Shown here: positions 49,599-56,899 of the stretch, piece after piece
Numbering within the stretch: position 1 is the stretch's first letter
Layout of the letters: every line of letters starts with the position of its first letter
Source: a virus
Virus record (IMG/VR): IMGVR_UViG_3300025168_000067
Coordinates: 1-64,000 of that record
Strand: one strand, 5' to 3'
DNA: 64,000 nt
Notes under the pieces: model-generated
Told to the model about the DNA's origin: nothing
Seen by the model: the letters and a program-made list of their open reading frames with translations, nothing else
Databases searched by the model: none
Program-made: the position numbers and the translations under genes

Positions 49599-50000
49599 AT
49601 GACATATTGGTGGATGTACATACTAATGTTTGTGTTTGGGTACATGACCCACAAGACATTCTATTTTATGCGATCAACTCGACTTTCTATTATGTTAGTT
49701 AAGATGGCGCACGTGATTTATCTAACTTCGCTTATAAAATCGATAGAGCATATGACTTATGCCCGCGAATTAGTGTTGGAGAGCCTAATTAAAACTGAGA
49801 GGAATGCTACACAAATAAGCATCTTCGAGAAAAGGTATGGCGAGGACGTTAAACATTTTAAAACAAAGGCGATCAAAACTCTCATCCATGCTCACCCACC
49901 ATTCTACCTCAACATGCTTGAGTTTGATGACTGGGCCAGCGCGATGACATACCTGCAGAATAATAAAAAAACAGCACTAGCATTTTGGGAGAGAATTTAA
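49599..50000 (+). CDS. Conserved membrane-anchored protein
   Basis: 133 aa from the ATG at 49599. Residues 1-20 (MTYWWMYILMFVFGYMTHKT) form one hydrophobic segment, followed by a long helical charged cytoplasmic part. The sequence FDDWASAMTYLQNN near the end is recurrent in marine phages as far as I recall. No catalytic motif is seen. GGGG lies upstream of the start. Confidence 0.6.
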   Translation: MTYWWMYILMFVFGYMTHKTFYFMRSTRLSIMLVKMAHVIYLTSLIKSIEHMTYARELVLESLIKTERNATQISIFEKRYGEDVKHFKTKAIKTLIHAHPPFYLNMLEFDDWASAMTYLQNNKKTALAFWERI

Positions 50001-50002
50001 TA

Positions 50003-50695
50003 GTGATAAATAAAATCAAAAAGATTATCAAAACAATTTTAGCAGAAGAAGAACAACAGAAGCCGCCGGCCCAACCTCCCTCACCAGACGAAGAGGCCGC
50101 AGCTGTAGAAGAGCTATTAGGGCAGATGCTTGTAGTAGGAGGTGGCGCCCCAGCAAAGGCCGAGCCGGACCTACGGCTCATTGGGTTGTTCTGTGAAGTA
50201 ACTGATGAGAAGATTGCAGAGCTGGTTCATGCTTTGCTATATCTAAACGAGCAAAACAAATTATTGGAAGAGAAAGAAAGAAAGCCGGTTGAGTTTTATA
50301 TCTCAACATATGGCGGCAGTGCGGACGATATGTTCGCCCTATATGATGTGATGAAGATGGTAGAACAGGAGATGGAAATCCACACCATTGGCATGGGTAA
50401 AGTAATGTCAGCAGGTGTGCCACTTTTAGCGGCGGGAACTAAGGGCAAGCGTAAGATAGGAAAGAACTGCCGAGTGATGATCCACTCTGTTATCGCAGGC
50501 CAACATGGCGCGCTTCATAACTTGCTGAATGAGATGGAAGCAATCGAGCAAATACAAAAAATGTACATCAACTGCCTGGTCGAAAACACCAGCATGACTA
50601 AAAAGGACGTTAAAAATATGCTAGAACGCAATGTTAATGTCTATTTATCAGCAGAAGAAGCTGTAGAATTAGGTATAGCTGACATAATTATCTGA
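50003..50695 (+). CDS. ClpP-like serine protease, copy 2, with extended N-terminus
   Basis: 230 aa from GTG 50003, two bases after the upstream stop. Residues 1-55 are an extra N-terminal part: a helix KIKKIIKTILAEEEQQ and a Pro/Glu/Gly linker. The protease core has FYISTYGGSADDMFALYDVM (~98-117), Ser136 in GKVMSAGVPLLAAG, His161 in RVMIHSVIAG, and ELGIADIII at the end. The L-A-E site in its N-terminus and its place between core-like proteins suggest that it acts in the head, perhaps as the maturation protease, but the usual herpes-type protease is not visible in the window. Confidence 0.82.
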   Translation: MINKIKKIIKTILAEEEQQKPPAQPPSPDEEAAAVEELLGQMLVVGGGAPAKAEPDLRLIGLFCEVTDEKIAELVHALLYLNEQNKLLEEKERKPVEFYISTYGGSADDMFALYDVMKMVEQEMEIHTIGMGKVMSAGVPLLAAGTKGKRKIGKNCRVMIHSVIAGQHGALHNLLNEMEAIEQIQKMYINCLVENTSMTKKDVKNMLERNVNVYLSAEEAVELGIADIII

Positions 50696-50705
50696 GGTTT
50701 TTAAC

Positions 50706-52406
50706 ATGGACGATTTGAGAAATATATTAAAAGAAGAGTACAACAAGAAGGCAAATATTGTCGATGTTAAAACATTGATGGAGATGGTGGAAGAGGTGAT
50801 GGCGCTTCCATTCGCAGTCGCAGGGATGCAGATCCACGAAGAACAGGGATCCGCAAAGCCAAAAGTACGCACCTATCATATCTCAGAAATCCCCATGATT
50901 CCGATTTCAGAACTGGGGTGGGCAAATGCGGATGACGACGCAGAATCTGACGATCCCAACGCTCCACCATCCCAGCGCCAAGGTTTGGAACAATATCTCG
51001 CTAAGATTCCTGGTACCGGATTCGAAGACAAACTTAATGCTGTCTCAGGCATCATGGAAAAAGGTATCAATTCCATCCCGAGAGACAACCCCAAAGAGTT
51101 TATTCAGCAAGCCATGGCATACTTGGTATTTTATAAGACACTAACGATGGCAATTACAAACTTTAACGCATCTGCTGCCGGCTTCAACTTTGAAGCATTT
51201 CTTGCGGCATTGATGCAAGGAAGGCAAATCCCCGCCGGCGGCGCCAAGACTATCGCTGATATCACTGCCAACGTAGATGGGGAAAGAATCCCAGTCAGTC
51301 TTAAGTTATATACTGACAAGGGGCTTGAAGTCGGAGGCAGCTTCTTTGACTTGTGTAACGATATGCTCGAACCTAACGCTGAGTGGGCTGCATGGACAGG
51401 TACAAACCCCGAATTTGAAGGCGGGGCCATGAGGTACATAGCATGCACCAAGACTTTAAATGGCGACGGTGTTGAACAAGAGGGCCATATCGATTTTTAT
51501 CAGTTCGACATCACACGCAAAAATCTATTTGAATTGTTGTCCGTAACAGACGCCGGCCGTAAAGCAATATTGTCGAATACGAATTTTATGGCAGCTTTGA
51601 CTGAATACATGAAAACTGGAGAACAAACCGACTCACTTAATTGGGCAGACAATATGCCTGCTCGTAGTGACACCAGTGATTCCGCAGAGATTTCTAGTTT
51701 GTGGTCTGATTATCTTTCTAAGACCGATTTGTCCTCTATGCGAAAAGCAGGAGTCAGCGAGGAGCAAGAGAAAACGATCCTTAACACACTGGTTAAGATG
51801 TATATGGACAACATAGAAGCGACCCAAAGCGCCAATACACTTGCTGCGGACGGCGCCCTCGCCGCGCAGATTGCGTTAGCTCTCAATAGCGATCCTTCTC
51901 AGGAGGATAAAATCATGGCTAGAGACATTAGAAATAAAATTGTTAAACCTCTTTTCGCACAATTTAAGAAAGATGTTATAAGAAGTCGCGATGCTCGCGG
52001 TCAGTTTCTCGACAAGTCGGGAGAGTGGGTCACGGGCACTCCAGTGGTGGAGTGGTACAATTCTTTAACGCCCGAACTTAAGGCTATGGCAATTAAAAAT
52101 ACCAAAGGATATTTAACTCACTCTCACTGGGTTTTATCAAGAGGCGCAACAATCAGGCTTGGAGGAGGCTCACCTTTCGCTAAATTAGATATTGGGGCCG
52201 CGGCCGTTATGAGGGTGCTAGAATCAGCCCGCGGCGAACTTATGGATGAAGTATTTGGCATTTTTGATCAGGTATCAGCTATGTCTGATAGTCTTAATGC
52301 GTTTTTCGCCAATGGGCTACAGGAACCGCAACAAGCTAGCCAAGCTGCTCATTCTGCCGATGCGGTTGGCACCGACACTAGAAAAATTGCCGGCATTGAT
52401 AAATAA
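50706..52406 (+). CDS. Conserved 566-aa phage protein with restriction-nuclease-like core
   Basis: Residues 1-60 include an N-terminal helix DDLRNILKEEYNKKANIVDV with an L-K-E site. Residues ~150-215 contain NFNASAAGFNFEAFLAALMQ, TIADITANVDGERIPVSLKL and a VGGSFFDLCND helix. Glu163, Asp185 and Ser198-Leu-Lys200 are spaced like the core of a PD-(D/E)xK nuclease with Ser in the E position. Residues ~480-500 (SHWVLSRGATIRLGGGSPFA) are well conserved in relatives I recall. Function is unknown. The gene sits with ClpP-like and core-like genes, so a virion role is likely. Confidence 0.5.
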   Translation: MDDLRNILKEEYNKKANIVDVKTLMEMVEEVMALPFAVAGMQIHEEQGSAKPKVRTYHISEIPMIPISELGWANADDDAESDDPNAPPSQRQGLEQYLAKIPGTGFEDKLNAVSGIMEKGINSIPRDNPKEFIQQAMAYLVFYKTLTMAITNFNASAAGFNFEAFLAALMQGRQIPAGGAKTIADITANVDGERIPVSLKLYTDKGLEVGGSFFDLCNDMLEPNAEWAAWTGTNPEFEGGAMRYIACTKTLNGDGVEQEGHIDFYQFDITRKNLFELLSVTDAGRKAILSNTNFMAALTEYMKTGEQTDSLNWADNMPARSDTSDSAEISSLWSDYLSKTDLSSMRKAGVSEEQEKTILNTLVKMYMDNIEATQSANTLAADGALAAQIALALNSDPSQEDKIMARDIRNKIVKPLFAQFKKDVIRSRDARGQFLDKSGEWVTGTPVVEWYNSLTPELKAMAIKNTKGYLTHSHWVLSRGATIRLGGGSPFAKLDIGAAAVMRVLESARGELMDEVFGIFDQVSAMSDSLNAFFANGLQEPQQASQAAHSADAVGTDTRKIAGIDK

Positions 52407-52409
52407 CAT

Positions 52410-52438
52410 TTGACATTCTCCATACAATCGATTATAAT
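52410..52438 (+). promoter_or_regulatory. Sigma70 promoter of groEL, TTGACA-17-TATAAT
   Basis: Perfect -35 and -10 with 17-bp spacing between the 566-aa gene and groEL (start 52462). Last promoter of this class in the window. Confidence 0.9.
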
Positions 52439-52461
52439 ACTAACATAACTTAGAGGCATTA

Positions 52462-54045
52462 ATGAGTCGAGCATACGACGACAATCAAACATTGCAACAG
52501 AAAATTATTACTGGTGCCAACAAACTAGCAGACAATGTAGCATCAACGCTGGGGCCGCGCGGAAGAAACGTTCTTTTGCAAGAGAAGGGACAGCAACCTT
52601 TTATTACAAAGGACGGCGTTACCGTTGCGGCTTTCGTCGCTTGCGAGGATCCTTTCGAGAATGCTGCCGTCCAGATAATCAAACAAGCAGCAGTCGAGAC
52701 AAATAACAGCGCTGGTGATGGAACTACGACCGCGACTGTGTTAGCCCGGGCAATCTTGCGAGAGTCTCAAAGATTTATCGCATCAGGGGTCTCACCGACT
52801 GAACTACAGCGTGGTATTAATTTGGCCGCGAAAGAGGTGTCACACAACTTGAGAGACGTTGCTACCCCAATCACAAGCCTGGATGACATTGAACACGTGG
52901 CAACCATCTCTGCCAACAATGATCGTTCTATTGGCAAACTAATATCGATAGCGGTAGATCGCGTTGGGCAGGACGGCTCTATTACCATCGAGGAGTCGCG
53001 ATCCCTTGAAACATCACTTGATGTAACAGAAGGGTTTAAGTTAAGGGCCGGCTACTGTGCTAACGCATTCATCACAGATGAGCGCCGGTCAATTATGCAT
53101 CATGATGAACCGTTGATATTAGTGACCGACTACAAGATCTCAGCAGTTGAGCAGGTTCTTCCAGTGTTGGAAATGTGTGCTCGCGAAGGTCGCCCATTGG
53201 TCATCGTGGCGGAGGATATCGAGGGACAAGCGTTAGCAGCACTCATCATGAACGCAATGCGCGGCACTCTAAAGATCGCTGGTATTAAAGCGCCCCACTA
53301 CGGTGAGGAACGAAGGGACACCCTCGATGATTTGTCAGCCTCGACAGGGGCCACATTCATTACACGAGAATCAGGTATTAAGCTTTCCGATGTGGAAATG
53401 AAACACCTGGGTTCCGCGAAGTTCATCGAAAGCGCCAAGCACCAGACAACTATTGTTGGTGGAAATAGTGATGTTGAAGCAGTCGATATGCGTATTGAAA
53501 CATTGAAAGCCGCGATAGAACAAACTGAGTCTTTACAAGAAGCCGACCACATCCAAAACCGCATTGTTCGGTTGGCATCTGGTGTTGCGGTCATTCGCGT
53601 CGGAGGTTCGACAGAAGTTGAAATGACCGAGCGCAAACATCGGGTTGAGGATGCTCTTGAAGCAGTCAAATCAGCCCAAGAAGAAGGTATTGTACCTGGC
53701 GGTGGCACTGCTTTGCTGCGAGCGTCAAGAAGCATTGCAATCGTTACTGGCGATGGCACAAGCGATCAGGGTTTGGGCGCCATAGTGGTGCAGAAAGCAT
53801 GTGAGGAGCCCATTAGACAAATGGCTCTCAATGCCGGTGAGTCTCCGGATCTTATAGTGTCCGAGGTCATGGCCAGCGATCAAGGTTTTGGCTGGAACTT
53901 CCGAACAAACGAACTTGTGTGTTTAACGACTGCCGGCATTATCGACCCAGTGAAAGTTACACGAGTTGCTTTACAAAACGCCGCCAGTTGTGCCGGCACC
54001 CTTATCACAACTAATTTTGGTATTATCCAAACGGAAGATAAATGA
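52462..54045 (+). CDS. groL: GroEL-type chaperonin
   Basis: 527 aa, close to the bacterial length (548). Folds proteins in a barrel with GroES. Highly conserved GroEL stretches are all present: LADNVASTLGPRGRNVLLQE (residues ~22-41), VETNNSAGDGTTTATVLARA (~78-97), EEGIVPGGGTALLRA (~400) and the NAGESPDLIVSEV end segment. The catalytic Asp and the ATP loop are intact. The C-terminal GGM repeat of bacterial GroEL is missing. It has diverged strongly, so it is a phage-adapted copy. Its likely client is the capsid protein. Confidence 0.92.
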   Translation: MSRAYDDNQTLQQKIITGANKLADNVASTLGPRGRNVLLQEKGQQPFITKDGVTVAAFVACEDPFENAAVQIIKQAAVETNNSAGDGTTTATVLARAILRESQRFIASGVSPTELQRGINLAAKEVSHNLRDVATPITSLDDIEHVATISANNDRSIGKLISIAVDRVGQDGSITIEESRSLETSLDVTEGFKLRAGYCANAFITDERRSIMHHDEPLILVTDYKISAVEQVLPVLEMCAREGRPLVIVAEDIEGQALAALIMNAMRGTLKIAGIKAPHYGEERRDTLDDLSASTGATFITRESGIKLSDVEMKHLGSAKFIESAKHQTTIVGGNSDVEAVDMRIETLKAAIEQTESLQEADHIQNRIVRLASGVAVIRVGGSTEVEMTERKHRVEDALEAVKSAQEEGIVPGGGTALLRASRSIAIVTGDGTSDQGLGAIVVQKACEEPIRQMALNAGESPDLIVSEVMASDQGFGWNFRTNELVCLTTAGIIDPVKVTRVALQNAASCAGTLITTNFGIIQTEDK

Positions 54046-54269
54046 TGCGAGGAGATTTAGTACACATCCCACAAGGGACTCAGCTCTTTGGTTTTGATAG
54101 TAAGCTGTTGGATAAAACAGAAAAGCCAATAGTAGGTGTGTTCATTGAGGATAACACTATCACTGCCGGCTGGCACGGAGGAACGTATACAATTTATGCC
54201 CGCGGGCAAGAAACCCTCGTGAAAAAAAGAGATGTATATCCAATGGGAGATAATAATGGGGTTAGTTAG
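54042..54269 (+). CDS. Small SH3-like protein
   Basis: 75 aa, overlapping the groEL stop (ATGA). MMRGDLVHIPQGTQLFGFDS, KPIVGVFIEDNTI and YTIYARGQETLVKKRDVYPM are the strands of a small SH3-like fold recurrent in marine phages. Function is unknown. Confidence 0.55.
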   Translation: MMRGDLVHIPQGTQLFGFDSKLLDKTEKPIVGVFIEDNTITAGWHGGTYTIYARGQETLVKKRDVYPMGDNNGVS

Positions 54270-54552
54270 ACTAACAGAAGTATGCTCTAACGGGGCATGT
54301 ACAACACAACAAGACTATACACTGAAGGAGGTCTTTATTAATCCTGATCATGTGATTATGATTAGAGAAGAGGCCCGCCTGAAACAATTAAACGAGCAGG
54401 GGTTAATTAATACGGCACTAAGTGAGGGTCACGAGTTTTCGAAACTTACAATCAATAGGGGCAACACCGGCACAGAAATTGTGGTTGTGGGCGCGCCAAA
54501 CATAATAGAAACTATGCTAAATAAAAACAACAAGCAAATACTAAGGGGATAA
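54256..54552 (+). CDS. FlbD-like small protein
   Basis: 98 aa from the ATG at 54256, after GGGAGAT, overlapping the upstream gene. Residues ~25-75 (LKEVFINPDHVIMIREEARL, FSKLTINRGNTGTEIVVVGA) share the 'INPD-x-I-x-x-I...V-x-x-x-x-x-I' strand layout of FlbD-like small proteins found in phages. Function in phages is unknown. Confidence 0.5.
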   Translation: MGLVRLTEVCSNGACTTQQDYTLKEVFINPDHVIMIREEARLKQLNEQGLINTALSEGHEFSKLTINRGNTGTEIVVVGAPNIIETMLNKNNKQILRG

Positions 54553-54553
54553 A

Positions 54554-54985
54554 TTGTTAAAAGAAAGAGTTAATATTCAATATTCAATTGATATGGAAGA
54601 GTTACCACATGAAGTTTCTCGACTTCTGAGCAAGAGCAAGGAGGCAATCAAAAGCGTAATAAACGAACACATGGAAAAATTGTCATTCGCAGATGATTCT
54701 GAATTATTATCTATAAAGACTATAGAAATGATAGAGGACGCGAGAAGAGCCCTCTCTGCAGCCGACTATATTTTAAATGACACAACAAATATAATCGATG
54801 GGTTTGTGAGATACAAGATGGGCGACAAAAAAGAGCAGCCAACAGTAGAAGAAAAGCTCCCTGATATGCCGCCAGAGTTTCGAAATCCAGAGCTGTTATC
54901 AGATGACGTCACGATGGCTGAACTGCGTTCAAAAATTGAGAACTACAAGGCAACGACGTCGGGCCAGCCACCACCTACCCCATGA
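54554..54985 (+). CDS. Helical conserved hypothetical protein
   Basis: 143 aa from TTG after AAGGGG. The start LLKERVNIQYSIDMEELPHE and the later ARRALSAADYILNDTTNIID are typical of a small family in marine phages. Residues ~30-90 are helical; the end is Pro-rich. It overlaps the next gene by 4 bp. Confidence 0.55.
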   Translation: MLKERVNIQYSIDMEELPHEVSRLLSKSKEAIKSVINEHMEKLSFADDSELLSIKTIEMIEDARRALSAADYILNDTTNIIDGFVRYKMGDKKEQPTVEEKLPDMPPEFRNPELLSDDVTMAELRSKIENYKATTSGQPPPTP

Positions 54986-55752
54986 GGTCTCCACTAAGAG
55001 ACCCTAATAAATTTAAATCTGCGCATGTGGTTAGGGAGATGACCCCATCCAGTGCAGTGATCTGTAGTTATTTATTTTTTGATGGAGCGATAGAGCTAAG
55101 TCTTATAGACAGTGAGAGGTTTGTAGTAGCACACACGAATAATTATACAGTAAGTGAATTTTGGGCATGTGCCAGATTTGATCCACACAGACTATCTCAA
55201 TTAATAAAACACATCAACAGCAATACAGAAGAAAAATTAATATATGCAATGCAAGAAAACTGGGCCAAATATAAGGATCCCTTTGTAAGATCTGCAATAT
55301 TCTATTTATTAAATAGATATTCTGGAACCTCTCAAATATCAGCCGGCCCTATTGAGTTTGAAAAAGTGAATCCAGTCTCTCTTAATCACATTAAGTCACT
55401 TAAAAAAATAAAGAATTTTCATCTAAACAGAACAAAAAGTGAAGATTTTTTGTTGGACATCGAACAAAGCTCGTCTGAAATTAATAACGATATGATTCTT
55501 ATTCCAGTTGGTAATTTTAATTATAACTTGTTTGATAAGGGAAAATCGACATCGCATGAGGCCACGGCGATTAATCATGGGGATTTGGCGGATGTTTTTC
55601 GTTCATTAAAGAAAAAGTCCGTAATGATATATAAAAATCATAGGGAATTATACGATCTTTACAAAACCAATAATCTTACCATGGTCGACACACGTGGTAA
55701 CAAAACCACCGATCATGAACGGTGCGAGGACTTAATAATTGCCAACTTCTAA
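54982..55752 (+). CDS. D12-class adenine methyltransferase homolog with lost catalytic motifs
   Basis: 256 aa. The order of segments matches D12 (Dam-type) methylases: YLFFDGAIELSLIDSERFVV at the first SAM-binding position (normally F-x-G-G-G), SEFWACARFDPHRLSQLI, VRSAIFYLLNRYSGTSQISA, and a closing CEDLIIANF. At the catalytic position, where DPPY is expected, it reads MILIPVGNFNYNLF. Both SAM-binding glycines and DPPY are lost, so it is probably not a methylase. It may be a decoy, structural subunit or regulator. No frameshift is seen, so it is a maintained gene. Confidence 0.6.
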   Translation: MRSPLRDPNKFKSAHVVREMTPSSAVICSYLFFDGAIELSLIDSERFVVAHTNNYTVSEFWACARFDPHRLSQLIKHINSNTEEKLIYAMQENWAKYKDPFVRSAIFYLLNRYSGTSQISAGPIEFEKVNPVSLNHIKSLKKIKNFHLNRTKSEDFLLDIEQSSSEINNDMILIPVGNFNYNLFDKGKSTSHEATAINHGDLADVFRSLKKKSVMIYKNHRELYDLYKTNNLTMVDTRGNKTTDHERCEDLIIANF

Positions 55753-56089
55753 CCTGCTCTTTGCGTGCTCCCTGTTTGCTTTGGGGCAAACAATGGCGTG
55801 GTTTCAAATCAACTCACAGTTTGTGTGGGATTGGTGGCGTGACAAGCCTGTGTTGGCCGTCGCATTGTTTGGTTTTCCGGTTGGGCTATGTTTCTTATAT
55901 GGTGTAAGAATAGCTTATGAGGAAATGGGACAGATTTGGGGGCCACGATTTCTCATATTTAGCATGTCCTACCTCACCTTTCCGTTGCTCACTTGGTATT
56001 TTATGGATGAATCAATGTTCACAGCCAAAACAATGACTTGTGTATTCTTATCATTTATGATTGTGGCAGTTCAATTGTTATGGAAGTGA
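55739..56089 (+). CDS. Four-helix membrane protein
   Basis: 116 aa from a TTG start overlapping the upstream stop. Four hydrophobic segments are visible: NLLFACSLFALGQTMAWF, PVLAVALFGFPVGLCFLYGV, FLIFSMSYLTFPLLTWYFM and MTCVFLSFMIVAVQLLWK. I recall close relatives in marine phages. The function is unknown; it resembles a small transporter-like or immunity-type membrane protein only in topology. Confidence 0.62.
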   Translation: MPTSNLLFACSLFALGQTMAWFQINSQFVWDWWRDKPVLAVALFGFPVGLCFLYGVRIAYEEMGQIWGPRFLIFSMSYLTFPLLTWYFMDESMFTAKTMTCVFLSFMIVAVQLLWK

Positions 56090-56847
56090 CAACCATATAT
56101 TTATTTGACGTTGATGGCACGCTAACACCCGCCAAAACCCGCATCGACTTCAATTTCGCCAATGACTTTCGCGACTGGATCGAAGGTAAAGAAGTTTATA
56201 TTGTGTCTGGGGGCTCATACGAGCGCATCATTGACCAGCTTGGCGTTTCTATAGTCGATAAGATGGCAGGGGTGTTCGCTTGTATGGGTAATACGTTCTA
56301 CCAAAAATATAACAGTGGCAACACTGGCCAATATAGTGAATGGAAACTAATATATGAGAATAAATTTAAGGCGCCCCGGGGCTTTTATAAACAATTAGAC
56401 AGTATTGTGAAAGAATCTCCCTACGAAAGCAAGACTCGTCGCCATTACGAAGAGCGCATTGGTATGGTAAATTTCTCTATTGTCGGCAGAGACGCTAGCC
56501 CCCCGCAACGGAGAGCATATTCTGACTATGATGCGATGGAAAAGGAGCGAGAGCAGATAGTTAAAGCTCTCTCCAAGAAATACAAGAGCTTAGACTTTGT
56601 GATCGGAGGGGCTGTAAGCATAGATATCTTTAATAAGGGCAATGATAAATCACAGGTTATTGAGAAGTTTTTTAAAGACTCCTTAAAAACCCACAAGATA
56701 GCGTTTGTGGGCGATAAGATACCGCGCCCGGGCAACGACCATGCGATAGCAGAGAAACTCCGCAAGCACCCAAATGGGGGGGCTTATGAGGTAGGTTCCT
56801 GGCAAGACACTGCCAAACTACTTAAGACTCCACCATTTACTAGTTGA
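56080..56847 (+). CDS. HAD-superfamily phosphatase, phosphomannomutase-like
   Basis: 255 aa from the ATG at 56080; an in-frame start at 56038 is inside the upstream gene. Motif 1 is LFDVDGTLTPAKTRID (residues ~7-21), with the nucleophile Asp and the T-P-A-K ending typical of eukaryotic-type phosphomannomutases. YIVSGGSYERI is motif 2, and VGDKIPRPGNDHAIA with its downstream Asp is motif 4. Residues ~90-190 are a cap domain (ERIGMVNFSIVGRDASP). It could interconvert mannose phosphates for glycan or DNA-base modification, or just act as a phosphatase. Confidence 0.78.
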   Translation: MEVTTIYLFDVDGTLTPAKTRIDFNFANDFRDWIEGKEVYIVSGGSYERIIDQLGVSIVDKMAGVFACMGNTFYQKYNSGNTGQYSEWKLIYENKFKAPRGFYKQLDSIVKESPYESKTRRHYEERIGMVNFSIVGRDASPPQRRAYSDYDAMEKEREQIVKALSKKYKSLDFVIGGAVSIDIFNKGNDKSQVIEKFFKDSLKTHKIAFVGDKIPRPGNDHAIAEKLRKHPNGGAYEVGSWQDTAKLLKTPPFTS

Positions 56848-56860
56848 TAGTAGAAATAAC

Positions 56861-56870
56861 AACTATTTAT
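56861..56870 (+). promoter_or_regulatory. Putative late promoter motif AACTATTTAT
   Basis: Full match to WACTAYTTAY, 30 bp before the 1169-aa protein gene. Confidence 0.65.
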
Positions 56871-56899
56871 AGTGTATTGATACACTAAGAGGAAAAATA

